Below are positions 8,659-18,006 of a DNA stretch of 64,000 bases, piece after piece. Location: NCBI RefSeq assembly GCF_002088935.1, contig NZ_NCSS01000006.1, forward strand, positions 248,001 through 312,000, written 5' to 3'. The stretch is from Henriciella litoralis. Its GTDB lineage: Bacteria > Pseudomonadota > Alphaproteobacteria > Caulobacterales > Hyphomonadaceae. The position numbers and the translations under genes were made by a program. The notes beneath the pieces were generated by a model. It was given only the letters and a program-made list of their open reading frames with translations. It had not been told where the DNA came from and did not search any database. The number at the start of each line of letters is the position of its first letter. Position 1 is the stretch's first letter.

Positions 8659-10356
8659 ATGGCAATGGATCAAGTCTCAGTCGCTCATGACGACCACGCC
8701 CACGACCACAAGCCGGGCTTCTTTACTCGCTGGTTCCTGTCTACGAACCACAAGGACATCGGGACGCTTTATCTCGTATTCGCAATTACTGCGGGTATCG
8801 TCGGATATACGCTGTCCGGTCTGATTCGTTGGGAGCTCGCAGAGCCGGGTATTGGTCCGATGACCAGTATCATGGAGTTCTTCGGCTATCAGGGCGACCA
8901 GGCCATTGAGCACGCCAAGCACTTCTACAACACGGTGATCACGTATCACGGCCTGATCATGATCTTCTTCATGGTTATGCCTGCGCTGATCGGTGGTTTT
9001 GGTAACTGGTTTGTCCCGCTAATGATCGGCGCGCCAGACATGGCGTTCCCGCGGATGAACAACATCTCGTTCTGGCTGACCGTTGCGGCCTTCGTGATGG
9101 CCTGTATCTCCATGGTCATCCCTGGCACCGGTAGCTTCCTCGGTTTTGGTGGCGGCTGGGTGCTGTATCCGCCTCTGTCGAGCGCAACAGGTCACCCTGG
9201 TCCTTCGATGGACCTTCTGATCCTGGCGCTTCACACGGCCGGTATCGCGTCCATTCTTGGTGCCATCAACTTCATCGTGACGATCCTGAATATGCGCGCA
9301 CCGGGCATGACCCTGCACAAGATGCCGCTTTTCGCTTGGTCTGTTCTGGTGACGGCTGTCCTGCTGCTTCTGTCTCTGCCTGTTCTGGCCGGCGCGCTGA
9401 CAATGCTTCTGACGGACCGCAATTTCGGTTCGCAATTCTTTGATCCGTCAGGCGGCGGTGACCCAATCATGTTCCAGCACCTTTTCTGGTTCTTCGGTCA
9501 CCCTGAAGTCTACATCATGATCCTGCCGGCTTTCGGTATCATCTCGCACATCGTGTCGACCTTCTCGAAAAAGCCTGTCTTCGGCTATCTCGGCATGGCC
9601 TACGCCATGGTGTCCATCGGTGCGATTGGCTTCGTTGTCTGGGCTCACCACATGTACACCGTTGGTATGCCATCGGACATGAAGGCTTACTTCGTGGCCG
9701 CGACGATGGTGATCGCCGTGCCAACCGGCATCAAGATTTTCTCGTGGATTGCAACGATGTGGGGCGGTTCGATCGATTTCGAAGTGCCTATGGTTTGGGC
9801 CATCGGCTTCATCTTCCTGTTCACCGTCGGTGGTGTGACGGGGGTTGTTCTCGCCAATGCCGGTATCGACCATGCGCTGCACGACACCTATTATGTTGTG
9901 GCTCACTTCCACTACGTGCTCTCGCTCGGTGCAGTGTTCGGTCTGTTTGCAGGCTGGTACTACTGGTTCGAGAAAATGTTCGGCGTGAAGTACAACAAGA
10001 CCATTGGTTATGCGCACTTCTGGACGATGTTCCTTGGTTCGAACCTGCTGTTCTTCCCGCAGCACTTCCTCGGCCTGAACGGCATGCCTCGCCGGTACAT
10101 TGACTATGCTGACGGCTTCGCCACCTGGCACTTCTGGTCCTCGATGGGCTATGCGGTGACCATGGTTGCAACGCTGCTCTTCTTCGTCGGTGTCATTGAA
10201 GCCGCCGTCCGCCGTCGCAAGGCAACTGTTGATGCGCACGGACATGGTAACCCATGGGGTGAAGGCGCAACGACGCTGGAGTGGACGCTGCCTTCGCCGC
10301 CGCCATTCCACCAGTTCAACGAGCTGCCGGAAGTGAAGCCAGAGTCGCACCACTAA
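8659..10356 (+). CDS. ctaD: Cytochrome c oxidase subunit I (aa3-type, A1 subfamily)
   Basis: Catalytic subunit that reduces O2 and pumps protons; 565 residues with 12 TM helices. Metal ligands are in place: His97 (heme a), His281 with cross-linked Tyr285 in HPEVY (CuB), His330/His331 (CuB), and His416/His418 in VVAHFHY (heme a3 and a). Glu283 in GHPEVY marks the A1 type D-channel. D-channel Asp127 ([12 protein letters not shown]) and a K-channel Lys near 359 are also present. The N-terminus is His/Asp-rich (HDDHAHDHK). It follows ctaC by 21 bp in the oxidase operon. Confidence 0.98.
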   Translation: MAMDQVSVAHDDHAHDHKPGFFTRWFLSTNHKDIGTLYLVFAITAGIVGYTLSGLIRWELAEPGIGPMTSIMEFFGYQGDQAIEHAKHFYNTVITYHGLIMIFFMVMPALIGGFGNWFVPLMIGAPDMAFPRMNNISFWLTVAAFVMACISMVIPGTGSFLGFGGGWVLYPPLSSATGHPGPSMDLLILALHTAGIASILGAINFIVTILNMRAPGMTLHKMPLFAWSVLVTAVLLLLSLPVLAGALTMLLTDRNFGSQFFDPSGGGDPIMFQHLFWFFGHPEVYIMILPAFGIISHIVSTFSKKPVFGYLGMAYAMVSIGAIGFVVWAHHMYTVGMPSDMKAYFVAATMVIAVPTGIKIFSWIATMWGGSIDFEVPMVWAIGFIFLFTVGGVTGVVLANAGIDHALHDTYYVVAHFHYVLSLGAVFGLFAGWYYWFEKMFGVKYNKTIGYAHFWTMFLGSNLLFFPQHFLGLNGMPRRYIDYADGFATWHFWSSMGYAVTMVATLLFFVGVIEAAVRRRKATVDAHGHGNPWGEGATTLEWTLPSPPPFHQFNELPEVKPESHH

Positions 10357-10385
10357 AGGTCGCCGAAGAGTTAGACATTGCGGGG

Positions 10386-10416
10386 CGGCCCTTTGCGTCA
10401 GTGGCGCAGAGGGCCG
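10386..10416 (+). terminator. Inter-cistronic hairpin between ctaD and ctaB
   Basis: A 12-bp inverted repeat (CGGCCCTTTGCG / CGCAGAGGGCCG, one G-T pair) with a 7-nt loop, followed by TTTCCAC. The stem is strong but the T run is short, so partial termination or 3'-end protection of the structural-subunit mRNA is likelier than full termination. Confidence 0.55.
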
Positions 10417-10446
10417 TTTCCACTAAGTTTCAGGATGGATTGAGAG

Positions 10447-11415
10447 ATGTCTCACGTGGATATGATGGATACCAAGCCTGAACCGGTCCGTTATGCGACG
10501 GCCGGAGATTACCTGCAGCTGATGAAGCCGCGCATCATGATGCTGGTGGTTTTTACCGCTTTTGCCGGACTCGTCTCGGCTCAAGGCGTTACCGGCATCG
10601 CGATGAATCCTGTCATGGCAGCCATTGCGACCCTTGCTGTTGCGCTCGGTTCCGGGGCGGCTGGCGCCATAAATATGTGGTATGACGCCGACATCGATGC
10701 CGTCATGAAGCGCACGTCGACGCGGCCCATCCCATCAGGCGCGGTGCCACGCGATGAGGCGCTGGCCATGGGCCTCATCATGTCGGGCGTTTCGGTCCTG
10801 CTGATGTGGCTCGCGTCCAATCCGCTCGCTGCCATTCTGCTTGCTGTCTCGATCGCCTATTATGGCTGGTTCTACACAATGCTGCTCAAACGGCGCACGC
10901 CACAGAATATTGTGGTCGGAGGCGCTGCTGGCGCATTTCCCCCCGTCATCGGTTGGGCCGCAGTCACGGGCAATGCGCCGCTGGATGCCTGGTTGCTGTT
11001 TGCGATCATCTTTTTCTGGACACCGCCGCACTTCTGGGCGCTCAGCCTTCTGGCGCATGGCGAATATGCAAAGGCAGATGTGCCGATGCTGCCGGTCACG
11101 CATGGTGCGAAAACCACGCGTAATCATATTCTAGGATATTCGATCCTGCTGGCACCGCTGGCTGTATTGCCGGTGCTGACCGGTCTTGGGGGCTGGATCT
11201 ACGGCATCACTGCGACGCTGCTTGGCGCAGGGTTCCTCTGGCTGGCCTTTGGAGTCTGGCGCAGTGAGGCGGGCGATGCTGGTGCACCGACCGCCGATCT
11301 CAAGCGCGCGAAGGGGCTATTTGCCTATTCAATCCTGTACCTGTTTGTGCTGTTCGCGGCGCTCATTGTTGAGCATGGCTTCGGGCTGTTCTTTCCAATC
11401 CTGGTGACGTCATGA
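10447..11415 (+). CDS. ctaB: Protoheme IX farnesyltransferase (heme O synthase)
   Basis: UbiA-family membrane prenyltransferase that adds a farnesyl group to heme b, giving heme O, the precursor of heme A for the oxidase encoded next to it. 322 residues with about 8-9 TM helices. The prenyl-diphosphate/Mg site is NMWYDADIDAVMKRT near 76-90 (Asp-rich first motif), with TRPIPSG following, and HFWALSL in the second half. It lies 90 bp after ctaD, beyond the hairpin, and overlaps the start of the next gene by 4 bp. Heme A synthase (ctaA) is about 47 kb away. Confidence 0.96.
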   Translation: MSHVDMMDTKPEPVRYATAGDYLQLMKPRIMMLVVFTAFAGLVSAQGVTGIAMNPVMAAIATLAVALGSGAAGAINMWYDADIDAVMKRTSTRPIPSGAVPRDEALAMGLIMSGVSVLLMWLASNPLAAILLAVSIAYYGWFYTMLLKRRTPQNIVVGGAAGAFPPVIGWAAVTGNAPLDAWLLFAIIFFWTPPHFWALSLLAHGEYAKADVPMLPVTHGAKTTRNHILGYSILLAPLAVLPVLTGLGGWIYGITATLLGAGFLWLAFGVWRSEAGDAGAPTADLKRAKGLFAYSILYLFVLFAALIVEHGFGLFFPILVTS

Positions 11416-11669
11416 GCGAAGAGCCAATTGTCCCGGTCAAGCTGGATGAAGCATCCCGCAAGGCCCAGAACCGCCGCAATATCTGGCTGGCACTCGCGCT
11501 CTTTGCGTTTGTGGTTCTGGTCGGGGTGACGACCGTTATACGCCTTGGTGATTCAGATCTGGGGCCGGATGGCGGCCTTTACTGGCGCAACGATCCGAAG
11601 CCGCAAAGCCAGCCTGCGCCTGAGCTGCCTGAGAATGCGGCGCCCGCCGATGAGGGGAGCCCAGGATGA
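11412..11669 (+). CDS. coxF: CoxF-like small membrane protein of the oxidase operon
   Basis: 85 residues: a short polar N-terminus, one TM helix at about 24-47 (ends in TTVIRLG), then a Pro-rich periplasmic tail. This size, topology and place between ctaB and ctaG match CoxF of alphaproteobacterial oxidase operons; its biochemical role is not known. The N-terminal half also resembles the start of Cox15-type proteins (TRLxxSxL). Start (ATGA) and stop each overlap the neighbouring genes by 4 bp, so translation is coupled on both sides. Confidence 0.8.
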   Translation: MSEEPIVPVKLDEASRKAQNRRNIWLALALFAFVVLVGVTTVIRLGDSDLGPDGGLYWRNDPKPQSQPAPELPENAAPADEGSPG

Positions 11670-12214
11670 AGAACAGTACGATTGGAATCGGTTTTGGCGC
11701 GATCTGCGTCGGAATGCTCGGCCTCGCCTTTGCATCCAAGCCGCTCTACGACACATTCTGCCGCGTGACCGGATATGGTGGCACCACGCAAATCGCTGAA
11801 GCTGCCCCGACGGATATACTGGAACGAGAGATCGAGGTCCGGTTTGACGCCAATGTCGCCGGTGCGCCAATCCTGTTCCGTCCTCTGCAAACAAGCATGA
11901 AGATCCGGCTCGGCGAGCATGGTCTTGCTTTTTACGAGGCGACAAACACGTCCGACCGTGATGTGAGCCTGATGGCGTCCTACAATGTGACGCCGCACAA
12001 AGCAGGCCTCTACTTCAACAAGCTGGAGTGTTTCTGCTTCACGGAGCGGATCATCAAGGCGGGCGAGACGAAAAAACTGCCTGTCGTCTATTTTTTGTCA
12101 CCTGACATGGACGACGAAAGCAATATGGCGGATGTGCGTACGATAACGCTGTCCTATACTTTTTATCAAACTGACAGCTTTGAAGGTGCGGCGAATTCGG
12201 CTGCACTCAATTGA
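11666..12214 (+). CDS. ctaG: Cytochrome c oxidase assembly copper chaperone Cox11
   Basis: Delivers copper to the CuB centre of subunit I. 182 residues: one N-terminal TM helix (about 5-24), then a periplasmic immunoglobulin-like domain. The copper-binding pair is Cys122 and Cys124 in KLECFCF, and a third conserved Cys32 follows the TM segment in LYDTFCRVTGYGG. Start overlaps the coxF stop by 4 bp. Gene order with ctaB upstream and ctaE downstream is standard for Alphaproteobacteria. Confidence 0.96.
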   Translation: MKNSTIGIGFGAICVGMLGLAFASKPLYDTFCRVTGYGGTTQIAEAAPTDILEREIEVRFDANVAGAPILFRPLQTSMKIRLGEHGLAFYEATNTSDRDVSLMASYNVTPHKAGLYFNKLECFCFTERIIKAGETKKLPVVYFLSPDMDDESNMADVRTITLSYTFYQTDSFEGAANSAALN

Positions 12215-12285
12215 ACTGTTGCGACTCTAGAGCGGCGCGGGCTAAAAGGCGCCAATAATTGGGAAGACTCGAGGGATTCCGGGCC

Positions 12286-13161
12286 ATGGCACACGACGAA
12301 GTGAAACACGACTACCACCTTGTGAACCCATCACCATGGCCGTTGCTCGGGTCCATGGCGATGATCGTTCTGGCGCTGGGCGCCGTTACATTCATGAAAG
12401 GCCTTTTCGGCATGCCCGAGGGAACGCCGTGGTTGCTGCTCTTCGGCTTCCTCTGCGTCGGTTACGTCATGTTCGGCTGGTGGGGCGAAGTCATCAAGGA
12501 AGGCCGCGAAGGTGATCACACGCCGGTTGTCCAGATCGGTCTGAAATATGGCATGATCCTGTTTATCGCGTCGGAAATCATGTTCTTCGTTGCGTGGTTC
12601 TGGGGCTTTTTCGAATTTGCGATTTTCCACAGTGCCCGTATCGGCGCTTCGTATGATGCATCTAACCCGCTATACGCTGAGGCGCTTCAGGCTGTCGGCG
12701 GCCAGTGGCCACCTGCTGGTGTCGAACTGTTCGATCCGTTCCACCTGCCGCTGATGAACACGCTGGTGCTTTTGCTGTCTGGTACAACTGTGACGGCCGC
12801 GCACCATGCGCTTCAGCATGACAACCGCAAGACGGCGATCAGCATGCTTGCGCTTACCGTTGTGCTTGGTCTCGCTTTCACAGGACTTCAGGTCCTCGAA
12901 TACACCCATGCTGGTTTCACCTATGACGGGACGATCTACGGCTCTGCCTTCTTTATGGCGACCGGCTTTCATGGCGCCCACGTTGTCATCGGTACGATCT
13001 TCCTGTTCGTCTGCCTCGTTCGTCTCATGACGGGCGGAATGAGCGCGAAGAAACATCTCGGCTTTGAGTTTGCGGCCTGGTACTGGCACTTCGTTGACGT
13101 CGTCTGGCTGTTCCTGTTCGCCTTTGTGTACGTCATTCCGTATCTCGTGCTGGGGCACTAG
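12286..13161 (+). CDS. ctaE: Cytochrome c oxidase subunit III
   Basis: Third core subunit, which stabilises proton uptake by subunit I. About 291 residues with seven TM helices. Family sequences seen are HDYHLVNPSPWPLLGS at the N-terminus, FIASEIMFFVAWFWGFF and the C-terminal WYWHFVDVVWLFLF. I use the ATG preceded by GAGGGA; an in-frame TTG 27 bases upstream lacks support. It lies 71 bp after ctaG. The short linker shows no terminator. Confidence 0.97.
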   Translation: MAHDEVKHDYHLVNPSPWPLLGSMAMIVLALGAVTFMKGLFGMPEGTPWLLLFGFLCVGYVMFGWWGEVIKEGREGDHTPVVQIGLKYGMILFIASEIMFFVAWFWGFFEFAIFHSARIGASYDASNPLYAEALQAVGGQWPPAGVELFDPFHLPLMNTLVLLLSGTTVTAAHHALQHDNRKTAISMLALTVVLGLAFTGLQVLEYTHAGFTYDGTIYGSAFFMATGFHGAHVVIGTIFLFVCLVRLMTGGMSAKKHLGFEFAAWYWHFVDVVWLFLFAFVYVIPYLVLGH

Positions 13162-13170
13162 CCGGACGGT

Positions 13171-13551
13171 ATGTCACGACGCATTTCACCCATTAGTGCT
13201 GGGCTCGGCTGCCGGTGCCCGGCCTGTGGTGAAGGCCCCGTTTTCAAATCCTATCTGGAGTTGGCGCCGCGCTGTACCGCGTGCGGCGCTGACTTCTCAA
13301 AGGCTGATGCCGGAGACGGGCCCGCCTTTTTCGTGATGTTTCTTCTGGGCATATTGATCATGCCCCCAGTCTTGTTGGTGCAGGCGCTGTTTTCGCCGCC
13401 CGTCTGGGTACATCTCCTGATCTGGACTCCCGTGATTGTTCTGCTGGCCGTTTTGCTGCTGCGACCGTTCAAATCGCTGATGTTTGCGCTGCAATGGAAG
13501 AATGACGCGTCTCAGGCCTCCTGGGTCGACAAGGATGACAGCGGGTCATGA
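13171..13551 (+). CDS. DUF983 zinc-ribbon membrane protein
   Basis: 126 residues. N-terminal paired CxxC motifs, CRCPACGEG and CTACGADFS at about 11-42, form a probable zinc ribbon, followed by two TM helices near 50-70 and 75-98. DUF983 proteins sit beside ctaE and surf1 in many Alphaproteobacteria and are presumed oxidase-biogenesis factors, without a proven reaction. It starts 9 bp after ctaE and overlaps the surf1-family gene by 4 bp (ATGA). Confidence 0.85.
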   Translation: MSRRISPISAGLGCRCPACGEGPVFKSYLELAPRCTACGADFSKADAGDGPAFFVMFLLGILIMPPVLLVQALFSPPVWVHLLIWTPVIVLLAVLLLRPFKSLMFALQWKNDASQASWVDKDDSGS

Positions 13552-14237
13552 CCTTCAAGCCAATGCCGATTCTTTCAGTGTTCACCCTGGTGAGCCTGAT
13601 AATTCTCATTGTGCTGGGAAACTGGCAGTACGGGCGATACAGCGAAAAGCTGAATAGTGCGCCGGAACAACAGGCCCAGTTTTCTGATGTGACTGTTGAA
13701 ATTGATACGAGCAATCCCGGCATGGCCCAGCAGGTCTACGGGATCGTGGATGGCGAGGCGGTGTGGCGCCGGTACGTCCCCGGCCGGATCGACGGGCAGG
13801 GCGACATTGTGCTCGTGCTCTGGGATGCGACATCGGGCACAGCGCCCGTGCAGCTGCCCATATCGGATACGGGACCATATTTGCGCCGGGCGAACGTCTT
13901 TACGCGCCCAGCGCACAAGACCAGCATGTCGAGTGCGAGCTCGCCCGAAGAGAATCAGTGGTACGGCTTCGATTCATCAAAGCTTTTGGCTCGGCTAGGA
14001 TATGAGCAGTCGAATGCCCGGGTTGTGGAGCCAGATCTGATCACGCTCCGGCTTGCCGAAGATGCGTCGCGGTCGAGGCGAACCGACAATCCATACGCCT
14101 TCGAGCGACCGCGAGACCCATTGCCACCGGAACGCCATTTCGGTTACGCACTCACCTGGTGGGGGCTTGGCGCAGGTCTGCTCGTCGTTTATCTGGCGTT
14201 CCATCATTCGCAAGGCCGTTTGAAGTTCAAGGACTAG
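13548..14237 (+). CDS. SURF1-family cytochrome oxidase assembly protein
   Basis: Inner-membrane protein assisting heme a insertion into subunit I. 229 residues with the typical hairpin topology: N-terminal TM (VFTLVSLIILIVLGNWQ), a periplasmic domain and a C-terminal TM (ALTWWGLGAGLLVVYLAF). Family marks are LGNWQYGRYSEKL near the N-terminus and PPERHFGYALTWWGL near the C-terminus. It is translationally coupled to the DUF983 gene and followed 3 bp later by thrC. Confidence 0.93.
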   Translation: MTFKPMPILSVFTLVSLIILIVLGNWQYGRYSEKLNSAPEQQAQFSDVTVEIDTSNPGMAQQVYGIVDGEAVWRRYVPGRIDGQGDIVLVLWDATSGTAPVQLPISDTGPYLRRANVFTRPAHKTSMSSASSPEENQWYGFDSSKLLARLGYEQSNARVVEPDLITLRLAEDASRSRRTDNPYAFERPRDPLPPERHFGYALTWWGLGAGLLVVYLAFHHSQGRLKFKD

Positions 14238-14240
14238 GGC

Positions 14241-15626
14241 ATGAAATTCATCTCAACCCGCGGGCAGGCGAGCCCGGTCGGATTTGTTGACGCTTGCCTG
14301 GCTGGGCTGGCGCCGGATGGCGGGCTTTACGTCCCTGAATTCTGGCCGCGCATTGAGCCGGCAGGCCCGAAGGAATCATATGTGTCCGTCGCATCACGCG
14401 TTATCGCGGCGTTTGCAGACGGCGAACTCACTACCGACGAAATCAACGGCATCTGCGAGCGCGCCTATGCAGGCTTTGCGCATCAGTCCGTCGCGCCGCT
14501 GGTCCAGTGGGGATCGAATGCGTTCATCATGGAATTGCATCACGGCCCCACGCTGGCATTCAAAGACATTGCGATGCAGCTAATCGCGCAGTTGTTTGAT
14601 CATGTCCTCGCGGCGCGCGGCGCGCGGATGAGCGTGACCTGCGCGACGTCTGGCGACACAGGCGGCGCTGCTGCGGCGGCGTTCGCGGGTGCCTCACAGG
14701 TCGATCTTTTCATTCTGCATCCGTTTGAGCGTGTTTCACCGGTTCAGCGCCTTTTCATGACGACGACGGGCGCGTCCAACGTTCACAACATCGCGATTGA
14801 TGGTGATTTCGATGCCTGTCAGTCGATTGTGAAGTCCTTGTTTGCCGATCGCGATTTCGTGGATGAGACCGGACTATCGGGCGTCAACTCGATCAACTGG
14901 GCGAGAATTGCGGCGCAGTCGGTCTACTACGCGACGGCCCAGGCTGCGCTTGGCTCTGACCGCCCATTGAAGTTCATCGTGCCCAGCGGGAACATGGGCG
15001 ATGCGCTGGCTGGCTATGTCGCCGCGCGATGTGGATTGCTGAATGGCTTTGAAGCTGTTTGCGCTGTCAATGAAAACGAGACGCTGAAGACTCTGTTCGA
15101 AAGCGGCCGCATGGTGCGCACGCCAGCCATTGCGACCCCAAGCCCGGCAATGGATATCTCCGTGCCGAGCAACTTTGAGCGTATCGCGTTTGAGGTATCA
15201 GGTCGTGACCCGGAGGCTATCCGGCAGATCTATGCCGGGTTTGCGCAATCCGGCGACGTTGAGCTGCCGGAAAAGATCCGTGGACCACTGTCCTGTAGCG
15301 GTCTCTCCGCCCAATCGGTCTCAAACTCAACGACACTCGATGAGATGCGGAAGCTGCTCCAGGAGACAGGTTGGCTGATTTGCCCGCATACGGCGGTTGG
15401 CACGCAGGTGGCCCGTCAGTTGTTCGGCGATGATGACGCCACTATTGTGGTGCTGTCGACGGCGCATGCGGCGAAGTTCCCCGAAACCGTCCTTGAGGCG
15501 ACGGGCGCCGACGCGCCTTTGCCGGCACGTGTTGCAAATGTCGCTGATCGCCCTGAGGTCTTTGATCGCCTCAGCTCTGACCCGACAGTGGTACGCGACT
15601 ATATTCGCCAAAGGCAGCGCGACTGA
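14241..15626 (+). CDS. thrC: Threonine synthase
   Basis: PLP enzyme turning O-phosphohomoserine into threonine and phosphate. 461 residues, full length. The PLP Lys108 lies in GPTLAFKDIAMQ; the phosphate-binding loop is GNMGD near 250 and TSGDTGGAAAAAF near 137-149. The N-terminal MKFISTRG and LAPDGGLYVPE are standard for the bacterial long form. It follows surf1 by 3 bp, so its expression is tied to the oxidase operon, an arrangement often seen in Alphaproteobacteria. Confidence 0.96.
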   Translation: MKFISTRGQASPVGFVDACLAGLAPDGGLYVPEFWPRIEPAGPKESYVSVASRVIAAFADGELTTDEINGICERAYAGFAHQSVAPLVQWGSNAFIMELHHGPTLAFKDIAMQLIAQLFDHVLAARGARMSVTCATSGDTGGAAAAAFAGASQVDLFILHPFERVSPVQRLFMTTTGASNVHNIAIDGDFDACQSIVKSLFADRDFVDETGLSGVNSINWARIAAQSVYYATAQAALGSDRPLKFIVPSGNMGDALAGYVAARCGLLNGFEAVCAVNENETLKTLFESGRMVRTPAIATPSPAMDISVPSNFERIAFEVSGRDPEAIRQIYAGFAQSGDVELPEKIRGPLSCSGLSAQSVSNSTTLDEMRKLLQETGWLICPHTAVGTQVARQLFGDDDATIVVLSTAHAAKFPETVLEATGADAPLPARVANVADRPEVFDRLSSDPTVVRDYIRQRQRD

Positions 15627-15665
15627 CTACTCGCCAGCGGGGCCGTGCCGCACTAGGCTTCCAGC

Positions 15666-16700
15666 ATGGTTAAGGATTCGGATATTTCAGCGGGTAGCTG
15701 GTCGTGGGATGCTACGACCAACAAGCTGTCTATCGAAACCCAGACGTCTGCCGGACTAGATGAAATTGCGGGCGTTTGGTCCTTACAGTCGATCGGTCAT
15801 GTTCTCGACGGATTGAGCCTGCGCCGATTGCGTCAGGCTTTGGAAATGAAGCAGGAGGATTATCGTCACCTCCTGTGTTCGCTGTCGCTTTCGGACGGAA
15901 AAATCGTTCGCATGGTGGGGCATTTTGCTGAGAACGGGAACGGCTCGGGCTCACTTCTCAAAGCGTATCGCCGCCATGACGAGATCAGAAGCAGCCCAGG
16001 ACCGGCGCTTGAGGCGGTATTTCAGCCGATTGTGTCGCTGTCGACTGGCGAGATTGCCGGCTTTGAGGCGCTCGCGCGTTGGCAAGGCAATGCCCCCGGC
16101 AATCATTCTGGCTCAGATGGAACAGGCGACGAAGCTCTTGCGCCGAGTATGCTGATACGCGCCAGCGAAGCTTTGGCGAAATGGTGCTCATCTGCGCCCG
16201 GGAAAGACGTTTTCGTCAACGTCAATTTGACCGGCCGGGATCTTGCGCGACCGGACATACCCGATCTGGTTGCAGCGCTTGTCTCAGGCCATGGGTTTGA
16301 GCCTGGTCAGCTGCGCATTGAGTTGACAGAGCAAGCCGCCCTTAGGGATGCCATGCAGGCTCTTGAAGTAGTTGAAACGCTGAGAGCGGCCGGAGCAGGG
16401 CTCATTCTCGATGATTTCGGCTCAGGCCATTCGTCTTTTTCATGGCTCGCGGCGTTGCCGGCAGATGGTTTGAAAGTTGATGCGGAGCTCATCCGGCAAC
16501 TCGACAAGCCGAGAGTTGAGACCATTCTTCAGGGGGTCACAGAAATTGCCGCGAAACTGGGTATGAGCTCAACGGCTGAGGGCATTGAGGATCTCGGCAT
16601 GATCAAGACATTGCGCGGGCTTGGGTTCGACTATGCGCAGGGTTTTGCGTTTTCAAAACCGGTTGGGGCCGATCAGGCCTCAGCGTTCCTCAAAGCGTGA
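15666..16700 (+). CDS. EAL-domain cyclic-di-GMP phosphodiesterase with PAS-like N-terminus
   Basis: 344 residues, no TM segment. Residues 1-100 look like a PAS-type sensor (GSWSWDATTNKLSI ... LRRLRQAL), and about 115-342 form an EAL domain. All catalytic positions are present: EALAR 134-138, Asn187, Glu219 or Glu222 region, Asp249-Asp250 in LDDFGSG, Lys270, Glu305 and Gln325. Loop 6 reads DDFGSGHSS instead of DDFGTGYSS, a mild change. It is probably an active c-di-GMP hydrolase. It lies 39 bp after thrC and is convergent with yqgE. Confidence 0.85.
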   Translation: MVKDSDISAGSWSWDATTNKLSIETQTSAGLDEIAGVWSLQSIGHVLDGLSLRRLRQALEMKQEDYRHLLCSLSLSDGKIVRMVGHFAENGNGSGSLLKAYRRHDEIRSSPGPALEAVFQPIVSLSTGEIAGFEALARWQGNAPGNHSGSDGTGDEALAPSMLIRASEALAKWCSSAPGKDVFVNVNLTGRDLARPDIPDLVAALVSGHGFEPGQLRIELTEQAALRDAMQALEVVETLRAAGAGLILDDFGSGHSSFSWLAALPADGLKVDAELIRQLDKPRVETILQGVTEIAAKLGMSSTAEGIEDLGMIKTLRGLGFDYAQGFAFSKPVGADQASAFLKA

Positions 16701-16708
16701 GAAGATCG

Positions 16709-17269
16709 CTATGCGGTTCCGCCACTCGAATGCAGGCGGGCCGCATCAATCCCCAGAAGCTGCAGGGCGCGGGCCCATTTTCCGTCATGGCTGTCGCCGT
16801 AGACAAGGTCGGGTATCGGTTCCCCAACGATCCAGGTGTGAGAGGCAATTTCATCCTCCAGCTGTCCTGCGCCCCAACCGGAATAGCCGAGCGCCATCAC
16901 CGATTCGCGCGGCGCATCGCCGGACGCGATCGCGAGCAGGATATCTTTTGTGGCCGTCAGGCAGAAATCGTGGCTGATATCCAGCGTGGCGCCGTCGCAG
17001 TGAAAGTCGCCCGTATGCACCACAAAGCCGCGATCAGTCCCCACTGGGCCACCACTCAGTACAGCGTCCTCAGGGAGGCGAATATCCTGCTCGATCCCGA
17101 GTTGTGTCAGCAGTTGTGGAAGGGTTAGGTCATCGATGGGTTTGTTCAGGACGATGCCCATCGCGTAATCTGGTTCGTGCGCGCAAACGAGAATGAGCGC
17201 ACGCGCGAATCTTGAATCTTCAATGCCGGGCATTGAAATCAGGATTTTGCCAGTCAGATCCTCAATCAT
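16709..17269 (-). CDS. YqgE/AlgH family protein (DUF179)
   Basis: 186 residues. Family motifs are LTGKILISMPGIEDSRFARALILVC at the start (LIAMP-type), then HEPDYAMGIVLNKP, LSGGPVGTDRGFVVHT and GYSGWGAGQLEDEI. Function is unclear; AlgH has been linked to alginate regulation in Pseudomonas. I chose the ATG with upstream AAAGGCG because it places LTGKIL at the N-terminus as in relatives; longer starts exist upstream. Divergent from the peroxiredoxin gene. Confidence 0.88.
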   Translation of the reverse strand: MIEDLTGKILISMPGIEDSRFARALILVCAHEPDYAMGIVLNKPIDDLTLPQLLTQLGIEQDIRLPEDAVLSGGPVGTDRGFVVHTGDFHCDGATLDISHDFCLTATKDILLAIASGDAPRESVMALGYSGWGAGQLEDEIASHTWIVGEPIPDLVYGDSHDGKWARALQLLGIDAARLHSSGGTA

Positions 17270-17371
17270 GAAGCTTGCGCCTTTCGTTAACGCAAGGCTG
17301 ACCCATGCCCGGACCATTGGCAAGGACCGATTGAAAGGCGCAGACAGGTTGCTTAAGAAGCATGCAAATCC

Positions 17372-17378
17372 AGAGGAG
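17372..17378 (+). promoter_or_regulatory. Ribosome binding site deciding the peroxiredoxin start
   Basis: AGAGGAG. It is only 1 nt from the first ATG of the ATGACAATG pair but 7 nt from the second, so the second ATG (MTIKQGEK) is the likely start. Confidence 0.6.
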
Positions 17379-17385
17379 TATGACA

Positions 17386-17868
17386 ATGACAATCAAACAA
17401 GGTGAAAAGCTGCCTGACGCAGTTCTCATGGAAATGACCGACAACGGCCCGGAACCGCGCAAGACGGGCGATATCTTTGCCGGCAAGACGGTTGCGCTCT
17501 TCGCGGTACCCGGCGCTTTCACGCCGACATGTTCAGCCAAGCATCTTCCCGGTTTCATTGAGAAGGCGGAAGCGCTTCACGGCAAGGGTGTCGACGATAT
17601 CGTCTGTACGTCCGTCAACGATGTGTTCGTGATGAATGCCTGGGGTGAGCAAGCCAAGACGGGCGGCAAGGTTCGTATGCTGGCAGACGGCAATGGCGCA
17701 TTTGCCAAGGCGCTTGGTCTGGAAATGGACGCCACAGGCTTTGGTATGGGCGCCCGCTCCAAACGCTATTCGATGCTCGTCAAGGACGGCGTCGTTGAAG
17801 AGTTGAACGTGGAAGATGGCGGCGAATACAAGGTTTCGAGCGCTGACTATCTGCTGGGCCAGATTTAA
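17386..17868 (+). CDS. Peroxiredoxin, Prx5 type
   Basis: Thiol peroxidase reducing H2O2 and organic peroxides, usually with glutaredoxin or thioredoxin as reductant. 160 residues. Peroxidatic Cys49 lies in VPGAFTPTCSAKHLPGF; Cys74 in DIVCTSVND is the position often seen in this class. The C-terminal RSKRYSMLVKDG is also typical. Followed by a strong terminator, so it is probably a single-gene unit. Abundant glutathione genes in the window would fit a glutaredoxin-dependent enzyme. Confidence 0.93.
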   Translation: MTIKQGEKLPDAVLMEMTDNGPEPRKTGDIFAGKTVALFAVPGAFTPTCSAKHLPGFIEKAEALHGKGVDDIVCTSVNDVFVMNAWGEQAKTGGKVRMLADGNGAFAKALGLEMDATGFGMGARSKRYSMLVKDGVVEELNVEDGGEYKVSSADYLLGQI

Positions 17869-17895
17869 GTCCCTCAATTATACGAAGCAGTTTAG

Positions 17896-17940
17896 AAACG
17901 GCGCAGGGCAAATCAGCCTTGCGCCGTTTTTCGTTTTTTT
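17896..17940 (+). terminator. Rho-independent terminator
   Basis: A 14-bp stem AAACGGCGCAGGGC / GCCTTGCGCCGTTT with one G-T pair and a 6-nt loop, followed by a T-rich tract containing a run of seven T. It lies 27 bp after the peroxiredoxin stop. Confidence 0.93.
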
Positions 17941-18006
17941 CTTATTGAAAAACGATGATAAGCGCCCGATCTATAGTGGATAGAAAGAGTGCAGAGGGGA
18001 TATCAA

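Noticed and set aside
9448-10353. 301-codon minus-strand frame opposite ctaD
   Set aside because: It is antisense to conserved subunit I sequence, and its Arg/His-rich composition is that of a shadow frame.
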